From: Paractinoplanes ferrugineus
Lineage (GTDB): Bacteria; Actinomycetota; Actinomycetes; Mycobacteriales; Micromonosporaceae
Assembly: GCF_016862195.1 (NCBI RefSeq)
Contig: NZ_BOMM01000014.1
Coordinates: forward strand, 1-64,000
Direction of reading: 5' to 3'
DNA: 64,000 nucleotides
Part shown: in pieces, positions 41,661 to 50,248 of the stretch
Position numbering within the stretch: position 1 is the stretch's first letter
How the letters are laid out: every line of letters begins with the position of its first letter
Notes under the pieces: model-generated
What the model saw: the letters and a program-made list of their open reading frames with translations, nothing else
Told to the model about the DNA's origin: nothing
The model's database searches: none
Program-made: the position numbers and the translations under genes

Positions 41661-43826
41661 TCACGCTGCGACCGCCAGCGCCAGCGGCAACACCCCGTCA
41701 GCGCCTGCTCGCCGGAGCGCCCGACCGGCCAGGACCATCGTCCAGCCGGAGTCGACCAGGTCGTCCACCAACAGGACCGGTCCACCCAACGACGGCAGCT
41801 CGGCGGCCACCTCGGCGGAGACGTGGAAAGCTTCGTGGAGCGCTCGCACACGCTGCGCGCTGTTGCCCCGCGCGCCCTCACCGGACGGCGCCGAGGAGGT
41901 GACCGCGCCCAGCAACGGAAGCCGGCCCACCCGCGCAATGTGCTCGGCAAGCGAGTGGATCAGTTGTGGATGCCGCTGCGAACCCATCTCGACCACGGCC
42001 GCCGGGCGACGCCGCCACGCATCCTCGCCGTGCGCCCAGGCCTTGAGGATCTCGACCACGGCGGCGGCGAGCTCGTCAGGAATGGGGCCGTCGGCCGACT
42101 CGGCTGCGACCACCGAGCGCAACCGGCTGCCCCAGCCCAGGTCGGACAGCCGGCCGACAGCACGACCCGGCTCGATCTGCTCGGCTGGGGTGATCTTGCC
42201 CTTGAGCGAGATGCCGACGGCAGCCATGCCGGTGGGCCACATCTTCTTGGGGGAGATCTCCACACCGGGCCGCCCCAGGAACGCGTCGGCGGCGGCCAGC
42301 GATGCGGGCAACACCTCCGCGTCGAACAGAGGCCCGGCACAGTTGTCGCAGCGGCCGCACGGCTTGGCCTCGGGGTCGTCCAGGCAACGGCGCAGGAACT
42401 CCATGCGGCAGGTGTCGCTCACCGCATACTCCACCATGGTCTGCTGCTCGACGGAGCGCGCCTCGGCCACCCGGCGCAACCGTGCGGTGTCGTAGGTCCA
42501 CGGCTCGCCGGTGGCGAGCCAGCCACCGCGGGCCCGACGGACCGCCCCGTCGACGTCGAGGACCTTGAGCATCATCTCGAGGCGGTTGCGACGCAGGTCG
42601 ACCAGCGGCTCCAGAGCCTGCGTCGACATCGGACGGTCGGCGGCGAGGTTGGCCAGCACCAACCGGACCTGATCCTCCGGCGGGAACGCCAGCGACGCGA
42701 AATAACGCCAGATTGCCGCGTCCTCCTTGCCCGGCAGCAGCACCACCTCGGCGTGCTCGACGGCCCGCCCGGCCCGGCCGACCTGCTGGTAATAGGCGAT
42801 CGGCGACGGCGGCGCACCGACATGGACCACGAAGCCGAGGTCGGGTTTGTCGAAGCCCATGCCGAGCGCCGACGTCGCGATCAGCGCCTTGATCTTGTTG
42901 TCCTGCAGGTCCTGCTCGGCGGCCCGGCGCTCGGCGTCTTCCACCTGACCGGTGTAGGACGCCACCGGGAAGCCCCGCGAACGCAGGAAGTCAGCGGTCT
43001 CGGTCGCCCCGGCGACGGTCAGCGTGTAGACGATGCCAGAACCGGGAAGCCGGTCGAGGTGGTCGGCGAGCCAGGCGAGCCGGTGCGCCGCATTGGGCAG
43101 ATCGAGCACGGCCAGCCGCAGCGAGTCGCGGTCGAGGGTGCCGCGCAGGACCAGCGCGTCACCGAGCTGCTCGGCGACGTCGGCGGTCACCCGGGCATTG
43201 GCCGTCGCGGTGGTGGCCAGCACCGGCGTGCGACCGGGCAGGCCGGCCAGGAAGGTGCGCAGCCGCCGATAGTCAGGACGGAAGTCGTGACCCCAGTCGG
43301 AGACGCAGTGGGCCTCGTCGACCACGAGCAGGCCGGTGCTCGCGGCCAGGCCGGGCAGCACGTTGTCGCGGAAATCGGGGTTGTTGAGCCGCTCCGGGCT
43401 GATCAGCAGCACGTCGACCGAGCCCGCTCGGATCTCGTGCTCGATCTCGGACCACTCGTCGAGATTTGCCGAGTTGATCGTGCGGGCCTGGATGCCGGCC
43501 CGGGCGGCCGCCTCGACCTGGTTGCGCATCAGGGCGAGCAGTGGCGACACGATGACGGTCGGCCCCGCCGGTGGGTCGCCGGGCTCGGCCGTGACACCGT
43601 CACGCAGCAGGGCGGTCGCCACGAAATAGACCGCCGACTTGCCCCACCCGGTGCGCTGCACGCAGAGCACTCGCCGCCGATCGACGGTAAGCGCCTCGAT
43701 AGCCCGCCACTGGTCCTCGCGAAGGACGGCATGCTCGCCGGCGAGCCGGCGCAGCACCTCCTCGGCGCGCTCACGCACCGCTGCTCGCTCGGCCACCTCG
43801 GCTGTCGTCCGCGTTGTCTCGGTCAC
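41661..43826 (-). CDS. recQ: RecQ-type DNA helicase fused to a phosphoribosyltransferase domain
   Basis: 721 residues. The helicase part (about 25-480) has RTGWGKSAVYF (Walker A), VDEAHCVSDWGHDFRPDYRRL, ATTATANARV, ALIATSALGMGFDKPDL and QQVGRAGRA. The zinc module has Cys in CRMEFLRRC and CGRCDNC. There is no HRDC domain. Instead the last about 190 residues end with GPVLLVDDLVDSGWTMVLAG, the PRPP-binding motif of type I phosphoribosyltransferases. This may bind a nucleotide or nucleobase ligand. RecQ unwinds 3'-tailed DNA in repair. Two DnaA boxes lie 38-65 nt upstream. Confidence 0.93.
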   Translation of the reverse strand: MTETTRTTAEVAERAAVRERAEEVLRRLAGEHAVLREDQWRAIEALTVDRRRVLCVQRTGWGKSAVYFVATALLRDGVTAEPGDPPAGPTVIVSPLLALMRNQVEAAARAGIQARTINSANLDEWSEIEHEIRAGSVDVLLISPERLNNPDFRDNVLPGLAASTGLLVVDEAHCVSDWGHDFRPDYRRLRTFLAGLPGRTPVLATTATANARVTADVAEQLGDALVLRGTLDRDSLRLAVLDLPNAAHRLAWLADHLDRLPGSGIVYTLTVAGATETADFLRSRGFPVASYTGQVEDAERRAAEQDLQDNKIKALIATSALGMGFDKPDLGFVVHVGAPPSPIAYYQQVGRAGRAVEHAEVVLLPGKEDAAIWRYFASLAFPPEDQVRLVLANLAADRPMSTQALEPLVDLRRNRLEMMLKVLDVDGAVRRARGGWLATGEPWTYDTARLRRVAEARSVEQQTMVEYAVSDTCRMEFLRRCLDDPEAKPCGRCDNCAGPLFDAEVLPASLAAADAFLGRPGVEISPKKMWPTGMAAVGISLKGKITPAEQIEPGRAVGRLSDLGWGSRLRSVVAAESADGPIPDELAAAVVEILKAWAHGEDAWRRRPAAVVEMGSQRHPQLIHSLAEHIARVGRLPLLGAVTSSAPSGEGARGNSAQRVRALHEAFHVSAEVAAELPSLGGPVLLVDDLVDSGWTMVLAGRALRRAGADGVLPLALAVAA

Positions 43827-43863
43827 CCGGCATGTCTATCAGCCGGCACCGACAGAACTTGAG

Positions 43864-43872
43864 TTATCCACA
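43864..43872 (+). promoter_or_regulatory. DnaA box TTATCCACA
   Basis: A perfect match to the classical DnaA box TTATNCACA, in the gap between recQ and the glycosyltransferase gene, 38 nt upstream of the recQ GTG. Confidence 0.6.
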
Positions 43873-43882
43873 GGCCAGCCCG

Positions 43883-43891
43883 TTGTCCACA
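43883..43891 (+). promoter_or_regulatory. DnaA box TTGTCCACA
   Basis: TTGTCCACA is the form preferred in high-GC actinomycetes. It is in the same orientation as the first box and 19 bp away, with AGG following both. Confidence 0.6.
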
Positions 43892-43987
43892 GGCTGGCAA
43901 GAAAGTTGAACGCGGCTCGCCGGACCGGCGCCAGAATCGGCCTGTCCACGCGACCGGAAGGAACCGATCATGATCCCGAAGAGCAGG

Positions 43988-45451
43988 TCAGCGAGTCAGC
44001 AGTCCCTCAATCAGGTCACCGGCTCTCGTCGCACCGCCGGCAGCCGTCACGGCCGCTCCGAGCTCCCGGGCCCGCGCTCGGAAGCCGGAGTCGGCAAGCA
44101 CCTGATCGACAGCCGCCGCGACCCGGGCCGCCTTCGGGGTCCCGGTCCGCAGGTCGAGGCCCGCGCCCGACCAGCGCACCCGGCGCGCCACCTCAGGCTT
44201 GTCCAGCGATCCCCCGGCGACGACGAGCGGGACACCGGCCTGGATGGCGGCCAGCACACCACCCCACCCACCGTTGGTGACCATGACGTCCACCTGCGGG
44301 AGCAGCAGATCGTGCGGCAGAAACGCGGCCGCCCGAGCGTTGCCCGGCAGCGAGCCGAGCGTGGCCGGGTCGGCTCCACCGGTCGTGCAGACGACGAGCA
44401 CGTCCCGGTCGGCGAGCCCCTCCATGGCCGGCCGAAGAAGGTCTGCCGGGTCGACGTCGAGCGTTCCCTGCGTCACGTGGATTACGGCGCGCGCGGCGGC
44501 GAGATCGGCCCACCATTCGGGGAGGCCGGCTGACCCGGCCACAGCCGGATCGGGCGAGCGAGCCGCGCTGATGAGGCCGGCTCCGCTCTCCGGCGCACCG
44601 CCAGCGGTCCGGCCGGCCACGTCCGAGGGGGACGCTTCGCCCGCGTGAGTGACCTCGCCCGCGAGGCCGGCACCGTCCTCCGGAGCGGCCGCAAGGCCGC
44701 CCGGGGTGGCGGCGCTCGACAGGGTGGCGGCGCTCGGCGAAGCGGGGGCGAGGCGGCCTACGAAGTGGACGTATGGCGGGAGGTCGGGGCGCGGGTATTC
44801 GAGGCCGGGGATGCCTTGGGCGATGATCAGGTCGGTGGAGTAGATGTCGTCGAAGAGTTGGCCGGGGCGGACCGGGCCGAGGCCTACGTCGGCTCGGAAC
44901 CGGTTGAGTCTCGGATCGGAGACGCGCCGGTAGACGGCGCCGGTAAGGCCTCGGAGAGCGGCGTCCCGAGCGCGGCCGAGCGCGTTGGTGGCTGGGAGCC
45001 AAGGAGCACCGAGAGGAGGTAAGTGGTGGCTTGTCAGGGACAACGGCGTGACGGTCACGGTGGCCCAGGGGATGCCGAGCGCCTGGCCCGCGATGGCGCC
45101 GCCGAAGGCCACCTGGTCGGTCACCAGCAGGTCATAGGGTGCGCCGGCCAAGATGTCGGCGATCTGGCCGGCTGTGGTGCCGAACAGGACGTGTTCGCCG
45201 TTGGCCCGGGTGCCTCGGATTCCCTTGCCGTCGCCGACCGCGGGGAAGGTGGCGGCCAGGTCGGCGTCGTCGAAGTCGGTGGCTTTGATCCAGGGGAGCC
45301 ACGAGGCGCCGGCCTTGATGAAGCGGTCGCGGTATTTCCCCCCGGTGTAGGCAACCACCTCGTGGCCGCGTCGCACGAGCTCAGCAGCCACCGCGCTCAT
45401 CGGGCCGACATGCCCGGCGAAGGGCATCGACGCCACCAGGATCCTCGCCAT
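43988..45451 (-). CDS. GT1-family glycosyltransferase (macrolide-GT-like) with inserted linker
   Basis: 487 residues, GT-B fold. The N-terminal domain begins ARILVASMPFAGHVGPMSAV; the donor domain has VIHVTQGTL, FLPHDLLLPQVDVMVTNGGW and GGVLAAIQAGVPLVVAGGSLDKPEVA, as in macrolide and flavonoid glycosyltransferases. It transfers a sugar from a nucleotide donor to an unidentified acceptor. Between the domains lies about 75 residues of Ala/Ser/Gly-rich sequence (about 240-315) not found in normal members, which have about 400 residues. Start ATG at 45451, 7 nt after TACCGT. No biosynthetic cluster surrounds it. Confidence 0.9.
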   Translation of the reverse strand: MARILVASMPFAGHVGPMSAVAAELVRRGHEVVAYTGGKYRDRFIKAGASWLPWIKATDFDDADLAATFPAVGDGKGIRGTRANGEHVLFGTTAGQIADILAGAPYDLLVTDQVAFGGAIAGQALGIPWATVTVTPLSLTSHHLPPLGAPWLPATNALGRARDAALRGLTGAVYRRVSDPRLNRFRADVGLGPVRPGQLFDDIYSTDLIIAQGIPGLEYPRPDLPPYVHFVGRLAPASPSAATLSSAATPGGLAAAPEDGAGLAGEVTHAGEASPSDVAGRTAGGAPESGAGLISAARSPDPAVAGSAGLPEWWADLAAARAVIHVTQGTLDVDPADLLRPAMEGLADRDVLVVCTTGGADPATLGSLPGNARAAAFLPHDLLLPQVDVMVTNGGWGGVLAAIQAGVPLVVAGGSLDKPEVARRVRWSGAGLDLRTGTPKAARVAAAVDQVLADSGFRARARELGAAVTAAGGATRAGDLIEGLLTR

Positions 45452-45458
45452 GCCCGTG

Positions 45459-45464
45459 ACGGTA
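45459..45464 (-). promoter_or_regulatory. -10 box TACCGT of the glycosyltransferase gene
   Basis: Minus-strand TACCGT, 7 nt, ATG: leaderless arrangement. Confidence 0.5.
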
Positions 45465-45507
45465 TCGGACAAGGACTACGCGGTGGTACCGCTGCGGTCT
45501 GGTGGAA

Positions 45508-45540
45508 AACTTTGACAAAAAAAGTTGTCGGTGACAGGCT
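45508..45540 (+). promoter_or_regulatory. promoter with AT-rich inverted repeats
   Basis: TTGACA (45512-45517), 17 nt, CAGGCT (45535-45540), 7 nt, ATG at 45547. The -35 is perfect. It is overlapped by AACTTT (45508-45513)/AAAGTT (45521-45526) and by GACAA (45514-45518)/TTGTC (45525-45529). The stretch is strikingly A-rich for this genome and could bind a regulator. Confidence 0.5.
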
Positions 45541-45546
45541 CAGATC

Positions 45547-45945
45547 ATGTCGAAGACGATCGCCGAGAAGCTGCTTATCAAGCCGAACACGACCGTGTGG
45601 CTGTCCGACCCGGCGCGGCTGTCAGTGCTCACGCCGATGCCTGAGGGCGTGCGCGAGGTCGCCGCGCTCGCCACGGCCAGCACGGCGGTGCTGTTCGCCG
45701 ACGACGCGGCGGGCGCGCGCAAGCTTCTCGAGGAGCACCGGGCCGACCTGACGAAGCCGGGCGTGTTCTGGGTGGCCTATCCGAAAGGCAACAAGGCCGA
45801 CATCAACCGCGACAGCCTGTGGCCCATCGTCGCCGACTACGACATGCGGCCGTGCGGCCAGGTCGCGATCGACGACCGCTGGTCGGGGCTGCGCTTCCGC
45901 CCCAACCGCGCCGACGAGGGCCGCTTCACCGGCGGCACGAAATAG
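45547..45945 (+). CDS. conserved hypothetical protein, DUF3052-like
   Basis: 132 residues. It starts SKTIAEKLLIKPNTTVWLSD and contains PGVFWVAYPKGNKADINRDS, which recurs in a family of small actinobacterial proteins sometimes labelled DUF3052. No catalytic motif, no membrane segment. The gene stands behind a perfect -35 box and is probably leaderless. Its end is 8 nt from the convergent SDR gene. Function unknown. Confidence 0.82.
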   Translation: MSKTIAEKLLIKPNTTVWLSDPARLSVLTPMPEGVREVAALATASTAVLFADDAAGARKLLEEHRADLTKPGVFWVAYPKGNKADINRDSLWPIVADYDMRPCGQVAIDDRWSGLRFRPNRADEGRFTGGTK

Positions 45946-45953
45946 CCGAGGGG

Positions 45954-46679
45954 TCAGCGACCCAGGACGGTGCCGCCGTTCACGTTGATGATCTGGGCGG
46001 TCACGAAGCTTCCGCCCGGACCGGCCAGCCAGCGGACCGCCTCGGCGATCTCGTCGGGAGTGCCGGAGCGCTTCAGCAAGCTCTGATTCACCCGGCGCTC
46101 GTGGCCCTCCGGAGTCATCCGGCCGTCGAAGAACTCGCTGTCGGTGATGTAGCCGGGCGAGATCACGTTGGCGGTGATGCCGGACTCGCCGAGCTGGGTG
46201 GCCAAGTCAAGCACGTAACCGTGCAGGGCCGCCTTGGCCGCCGAATAAGGGCCTCCGCCACCTCGCTGGGCGGCGATCGAGCTGGTCAGGATGATGCGGC
46301 CGCCGGGCCGGCGCAGGAACGGGAGCAGGGCCGTGGTCATCAGGACGGCGGAGAGGACGTTCGAGTCGAAGGTGGCATGCCAGCGGGCGGCCACCTGGTC
46401 GAGAGTGGAGTCGTCGCCCGAGACGAAAGCCCCGGCGTTGTTGACCAGCACGTCCAGGGCACGGTCGCTGACTGCCGCGACGACCTGCGGGATCTGGGCC
46501 GGGTCGGAGACATCGGCGGTCACGGCGGTGGCCTGGGGGCCGATCCACTTCACGGCGTCGGCAAGCACCTCGGGGCGACGGCCGACTATCAGCACGTCGT
46601 AACCCTCGCCCGCCAGCATGCCGGCCGTAGCCCGGCCGATTCCCGTTCCGCCCCCGGTCACCACCGCAAGTCTTGACAT
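45954..46679 (-). CDS. short-chain dehydrogenase/reductase
   Basis: 241 residues, classical SDR. Cofactor motif VVTGGGTGIGRATA, NNAG in DVLVNNAGAF, and catalytic Ser-Tyr-Lys in LTSSIAAQRGGGGPYSAAKAA. The IVGRRPEVL strand end favours NADP. Substrate unknown. The ATG at 46679 lies 7 nt after TAGGGT; a GTG at 46706 overlapping the kinase stop is the alternative. Confidence 0.92.
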   Translation of the reverse strand: MSRLAVVTGGGTGIGRATAGMLAGEGYDVLIVGRRPEVLADAVKWIGPQATAVTADVSDPAQIPQVVAAVSDRALDVLVNNAGAFVSGDDSTLDQVAARWHATFDSNVLSAVLMTTALLPFLRRPGGRIILTSSIAAQRGGGGPYSAAKAALHGYVLDLATQLGESGITANVISPGYITDSEFFDGRMTPEGHERRVNQSLLKRSGTPDEIAEAVRWLAGPGGSFVTAQIINVNGGTVLGR

Positions 46680-46686
46680 GACACTG

Positions 46687-46692
46687 ACCCTA
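46687..46692 (-). promoter_or_regulatory. -10 box TAGGGT of the SDR gene
   Basis: Minus-strand TAGGGT, 7 nt, ATG. It gives the SDR its own leaderless promoter just past the kinase gene. Confidence 0.45.
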
Positions 46693-46702
46693 GTCCGAGG
46701 GC

Positions 46703-48703
46703 TCACAGAGCCAGGGAGAAGCCCGAGCCCGTGCGGCCCGTCGGCGGTGGCAGCGTCGGAATCACCGGTGCGGGCGGCGGGGTGGTCGACTGCTGGCGGT
46801 GTACGCGTTTACGCGGCGTGCTGCTCTTGCTCGGTGGCCGGTCGCGTTTCGAGGTGCCGCCACCGACGGAACGGGCCGGCTGGGACTTCGCGGCGGAGGG
46901 GCCGGCCGCGTCGCCGATCGTCTGGGTCGTGCCGCCCAGCACCTCGGCGCGGCAACGACGACCGTCCAGCGAGAACGCCAAGGGCAGCGGGTTGTAGCCA
47001 CGGTAGTCGCCGCGCAGAGCGAACCGGCGCAGCGTGCCACGGCCCCGGGCGATCACCTTGCGGCCCTTCTGGCTCACCGCCTTGGGAGTGGCGGTCAGCC
47101 GCTGCGAACCCGGATAGACGAACACCACACGCCACGCGCCGCGACCGATCTCGTCGGTGGTGGCTACCGTCAGCAGGGCGTCGTAGTCCCGGCCCGAGTC
47201 GCGTTTGAGCTGGTAGCGGACGGAACAGACGGTGTCCTCGGGGGCTGCCGCGGCCGGGCCGGCGCCCGCCGCCTGGGCCTCCTCGACCTTCGGCGTCTCA
47301 CGGGTCGCGGCCCAACCGACCCCCGCGGTGGCCAGCAGCGCGGCCGTGACCAGCGTGGCTTGCAGACGATGACGTCCGGCCAGCAGGGCACGCCCGGTCA
47401 CCTCGCGAGCCGTCCCACCCCCGGCGAAGAGCCCGCCGCCGAGCGGCCGCACCCGGCCGACGCGCAGCCGGCCGGCGACTCGGAGCCCGGTCCGGAGCCG
47501 CCACAGACCAAGCGAAGCACGCAGCTGCCGAGTCCGCTCAAGCGAAGCCGAAGCCAAGGTCGACGCGGAAGCCAAGGACGAAGCCGAAGCCAAGGACGAG
47601 GCGGAAGGCGAGGTAAAGGTGAGCGCGGAAGCCGTGGTCAGGGCAGAAGGCGAAGCCGACGCGGCGGGTGAGGGTGGGGCAGCAGAGGGTGGGGCAGCCG
47701 AGGGTGGGGCGGAAGCGGAGGGCGGAGTCGGGGTCAGGGCGGAAGCTGGGGTCGCGCGGGTGGAGACGGCCGGCGATGGCCGGGGGGCGACGGCTCGGAT
47801 CGGGGCTGGGGCGTCGGCGGGGCGCAGGCGAAGCGGTGGCAGGAGGGGCTGGATACCGACGGTGGCGGCCAGGGTTCGGGCGGCTTGGGCGGCGTCGGGG
47901 CGATCGGCCGGCTTCTTGGCGAGGAGGCTCAGGCACAGGACGCTCACCGCGGACGGCATCTCGGGCAGGTCGGGCAGCGGGGCGGGATCGGCGTACAAGT
48001 GGGCTCGTAATGCCTCGGCCGTGGTTTCGGCCGGCCATGGGAGGCGGCCGGTCAGCGAGCGGTAGAGGAGCAGGCCGAGGGCGTATACGTCGGTGGCGGC
48101 GGCGACGTGGGAACCACCGAGCCGTTCGGGGGCCAGGTAGGCGGGGGTGCCGAGGAGGCTGCCGTCGGGGGCGGAGTCGCGTTCGCCGATGACCGCCGAG
48201 ATCCCGAAGTCGACGACCTTCGCGCCGGCCCCGGTCAGCATCACGTTGGCGGGCGTCACGTCTCGGTGCACGACGCCCCGCGCATGGGCCGCGGCCAGCG
48301 CCGAGGCCACCTCGACGGCGACCGCGACGGCCTCGCGCCACGGCAGCGGGCCCCGCCGGGAGAGCCGGGCCGCCACCGACTCGCCGTCGTTCAGTTCCAT
48401 CACCACGTAGGGGACGGTGAGGCTCTCGGCGAGCGGCGACTCGCCGAAGTCGAAGATCCCGGTGATGTGCGGATGGCTCAGCCGGGCGGCGGCGAGGGCC
48501 TCCTGCCGTAACCGGTCGCGGAAGCTCTGGTCGTCGGCGTGCCGGGGGGACAGCACCTTGACCGCGATCGGGCGGCCGAGCGTCTCGTCGTAGCCGCGCC
48601 AGACCTCCGACATGCCGCCGGTGCCGAGTTTCTCGACGAGCCGGTACCGCCCGCCGATACGGCGCGGGACGGCATCATGACCTTTTCGCTCCGTCCGCCC
48701 CAT
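46703..48703 (-). CDS. PknB-type Ser/Thr protein kinase, catalytic Lys replaced
   Basis: 666 residues. Kinase domain (about 17-285): GTGGMSEVWRGYD, Lys 49 in IAVKVL, Glu 68, catalytic loop HRDVTPANVM and DFG 165-167. In Ser/Thr kinases the loop is HRDxKxxN; here position 150 is Thr, while Asp 148 and Asn 153 remain. A low-complexity Ser/Ala/Pro segment (about 300-400), a transmembrane helix (LQATLVTAALLATAGVGWAA) and an outer domain with two Cys follow, ending in a basic Pro tail. The outer domain may sense a ligand. No PASTA repeats. Confidence 0.92.
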   Translation of the reverse strand: MGRTERKGHDAVPRRIGGRYRLVEKLGTGGMSEVWRGYDETLGRPIAVKVLSPRHADDQSFRDRLRQEALAAARLSHPHITGIFDFGESPLAESLTVPYVVMELNDGESVAARLSRRGPLPWREAVAVAVEVASALAAAHARGVVHRDVTPANVMLTGAGAKVVDFGISAVIGERDSAPDGSLLGTPAYLAPERLGGSHVAAATDVYALGLLLYRSLTGRLPWPAETTAEALRAHLYADPAPLPDLPEMPSAVSVLCLSLLAKKPADRPDAAQAARTLAATVGIQPLLPPLRLRPADAPAPIRAVAPRPSPAVSTRATPASALTPTPPSASAPPSAAPPSAAPPSPAASASPSALTTASALTFTSPSASSLASASSLASASTLASASLERTRQLRASLGLWRLRTGLRVAGRLRVGRVRPLGGGLFAGGGTAREVTGRALLAGRHRLQATLVTAALLATAGVGWAATRETPKVEEAQAAGAGPAAAAPEDTVCSVRYQLKRDSGRDYDALLTVATTDEIGRGAWRVVFVYPGSQRLTATPKAVSQKGRKVIARGRGTLRRFALRGDYRGYNPLPLAFSLDGRRCRAEVLGGTTQTIGDAAGPSAAKSQPARSVGGGTSKRDRPPSKSSTPRKRVHRQQSTTPPPAPVIPTLPPPTGRTGSGFSLAL

Positions 48704-48771
48704 CTGCCGATTGTGACCCGGTTGACCGGCCCACGGCGCCGCACGGCGAAACCCAGCGAGACAAACCGCAT

Positions 48772-50244
48772 TTAGTACGTGAGAAGCTGGTCGACCGGCG
48801 CGTAGTCGTCGGTCAGCACCCGCGAGTCCCCCGCGAACCCGGCCCCGTCCTGCAGCGTGACCGGCTCCTTCAACGTGGCGAGCTTCGGCCGGATCGCGTC
48901 GAGCGGCAGCGGGCTTCGCGACGCCACGATCACGAAGTTGGCGCCCCGCTCACCGGCCAGGGCATCCGGCGGGGCAATGAGCGCGACGTGCGGAAACACC
49001 GCCGCGACGGTGGCCAGCTCGGCCTTGATGAAGCGGTCCGGCGGGTAGTCGATCACGTTCTGGACGTAGATGCCGGTGGGGCGCATGACCCGGGAGATGT
49101 CGGCGATCATCTCGCGGGTCGAGAGGTGCCAGGGAACCACGAGGTAACCGAACGCGTCGCCGACCACCAGGTCGTAGGCGCCGGTGGGCTGGGCGGCGAG
49201 CCCGACCCGGGCGTCCCCCACCCGTACCCGCAGGTCGGGGCCGGTGACCAGGCCCAACGATCGCTTGTCGAGGTCGACCAGCCCGCCGTCGAGCTCGATC
49301 ACCTGCTGCTGGATGCCGGGCCGGGTCCTGCGCAGGTAGCCGGGCATGGTGAACCCACCGCCGCCGAGGTGCAGCGCGTCGGCGGGGGCGAGCACGTCGG
49401 CGACGGCCGCGATCCACTGGATGTAGGCGAACTCGAGGTGGGTGGGGTCGTCGAGGTCGACGTACGAGTGTCGCGCGGAGTTGAGGATCAGCGTGCGACC
49501 GCCCGGCACCGCGGGATCCTTGTCGACCCGCGCGCAGTGGTAGGCCGTCTCGACGTCGCACGGTGTCGGCCCGACCGCTCCGAGCCCGGCTCCGGCCAGC
49601 CCCAACGTGATCAGCATCGCCCGGGTGCGCGGCCGGCCGGGCAGGTCACGGCGCAGCCACCAGGCAAGTGCGAGACCACCGAGGGCGAGCAGTCCGGCCA
49701 GGCTCAGGATGATCCAGTTGGTGGGCAGGGCGGCCACGAAGATGAAGCCGGTGGCGAGGGTCGCGGTGATCGCCCCGAGGGTTCCGATGCTGGACAGCCG
49801 CCCGACCACCGAGCCGGTCCGCTCGAGGTCGCTGAGCTGGAGCTTGACGACCAGGGGCGTGATCGTGGACAGCAGGAACGCGGGCAGGAAGACGGCCATG
49901 GCGGCGAGCAGCAGCACGGCCGAGGCGGCCCCGCCGCGCAGCAGCTCCCCGCCGTAGCGGACCAGCGGCAACGTCACGGCGGTGCCGATGGCGCCCAGCA
50001 GCAGGGCCGGTGCGAGCAGGGCACGCGGGTCGAACCGGTCGGCGAGGCGGCCACCGAGCCAGGTCCCGTACGCGATGGCGGCCAGCGAGATCCCGATGAC
50101 CGAGCTGCTCACCTGGAGGGTGACGCCGACGTACGGCCCGACCAGCCGCAACGCGACGATCTCGAGGACGAGGACGGCGCCGCTGGCGGCGAAGACGAGC
50201 GCGGTGGCGAGTCCGGACGGAAGAGAACGCGGAGTTTTCAACAA
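48772..50244 (-). CDS. membrane-fused spermidine-synthase-like protein
   Basis: 490 residues. The N-terminal half has about seven helices (FAASGAVLVLEIVALRLVGP, LTPL-type loops), the C-terminal half a spermidine-synthase-like Rossmann domain with ALHLGGGGFTMPGYLRRTRP, VIELDGGLVDL and YDLVVGDAFG. The decarboxy-SAM/polyamine specificity residues are not preserved, so true spermidine synthesis is doubtful. The first ATG-free region forces a TTG start at 50244 just after the stop of the upstream gene; an earlier start at 50301 overlaps that gene. Confidence 0.85.
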   Translation of the reverse strand: MLKTPRSLPSGLATALVFAASGAVLVLEIVALRLVGPYVGVTLQVSSSVIGISLAAIAYGTWLGGRLADRFDPRALLAPALLLGAIGTAVTLPLVRYGGELLRGGAASAVLLLAAMAVFLPAFLLSTITPLVVKLQLSDLERTGSVVGRLSSIGTLGAITATLATGFIFVAALPTNWIILSLAGLLALGGLALAWWLRRDLPGRPRTRAMLITLGLAGAGLGAVGPTPCDVETAYHCARVDKDPAVPGGRTLILNSARHSYVDLDDPTHLEFAYIQWIAAVADVLAPADALHLGGGGFTMPGYLRRTRPGIQQQVIELDGGLVDLDKRSLGLVTGPDLRVRVGDARVGLAAQPTGAYDLVVGDAFGYLVVPWHLSTREMIADISRVMRPTGIYVQNVIDYPPDRFIKAELATVAAVFPHVALIAPPDALAGERGANFVIVASRSPLPLDAIRPKLATLKEPVTLQDGAGFAGDSRVLTDDYAPVDQLLTY

Positions 50245-50248
50245 ACCA

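Noticed and set aside
43864..43891. Replication origin
   Set aside because: Only two DnaA boxes, no AT-rich unwinding region and no dnaA, dnaN or gyrase genes nearby.
43988..46679. Natural-product biosynthetic cluster around the glycosyltransferase
   Set aside because: No polyketide, peptide or terpene synthase is near; neighbours are RecQ, a hypothetical gene, an SDR and a kinase.
48772..50244. True spermidine synthase
   Set aside because: Only the Rossmann core is kept; the aminopropyl-donor and polyamine residues are not recognisable and a membrane half is fused.
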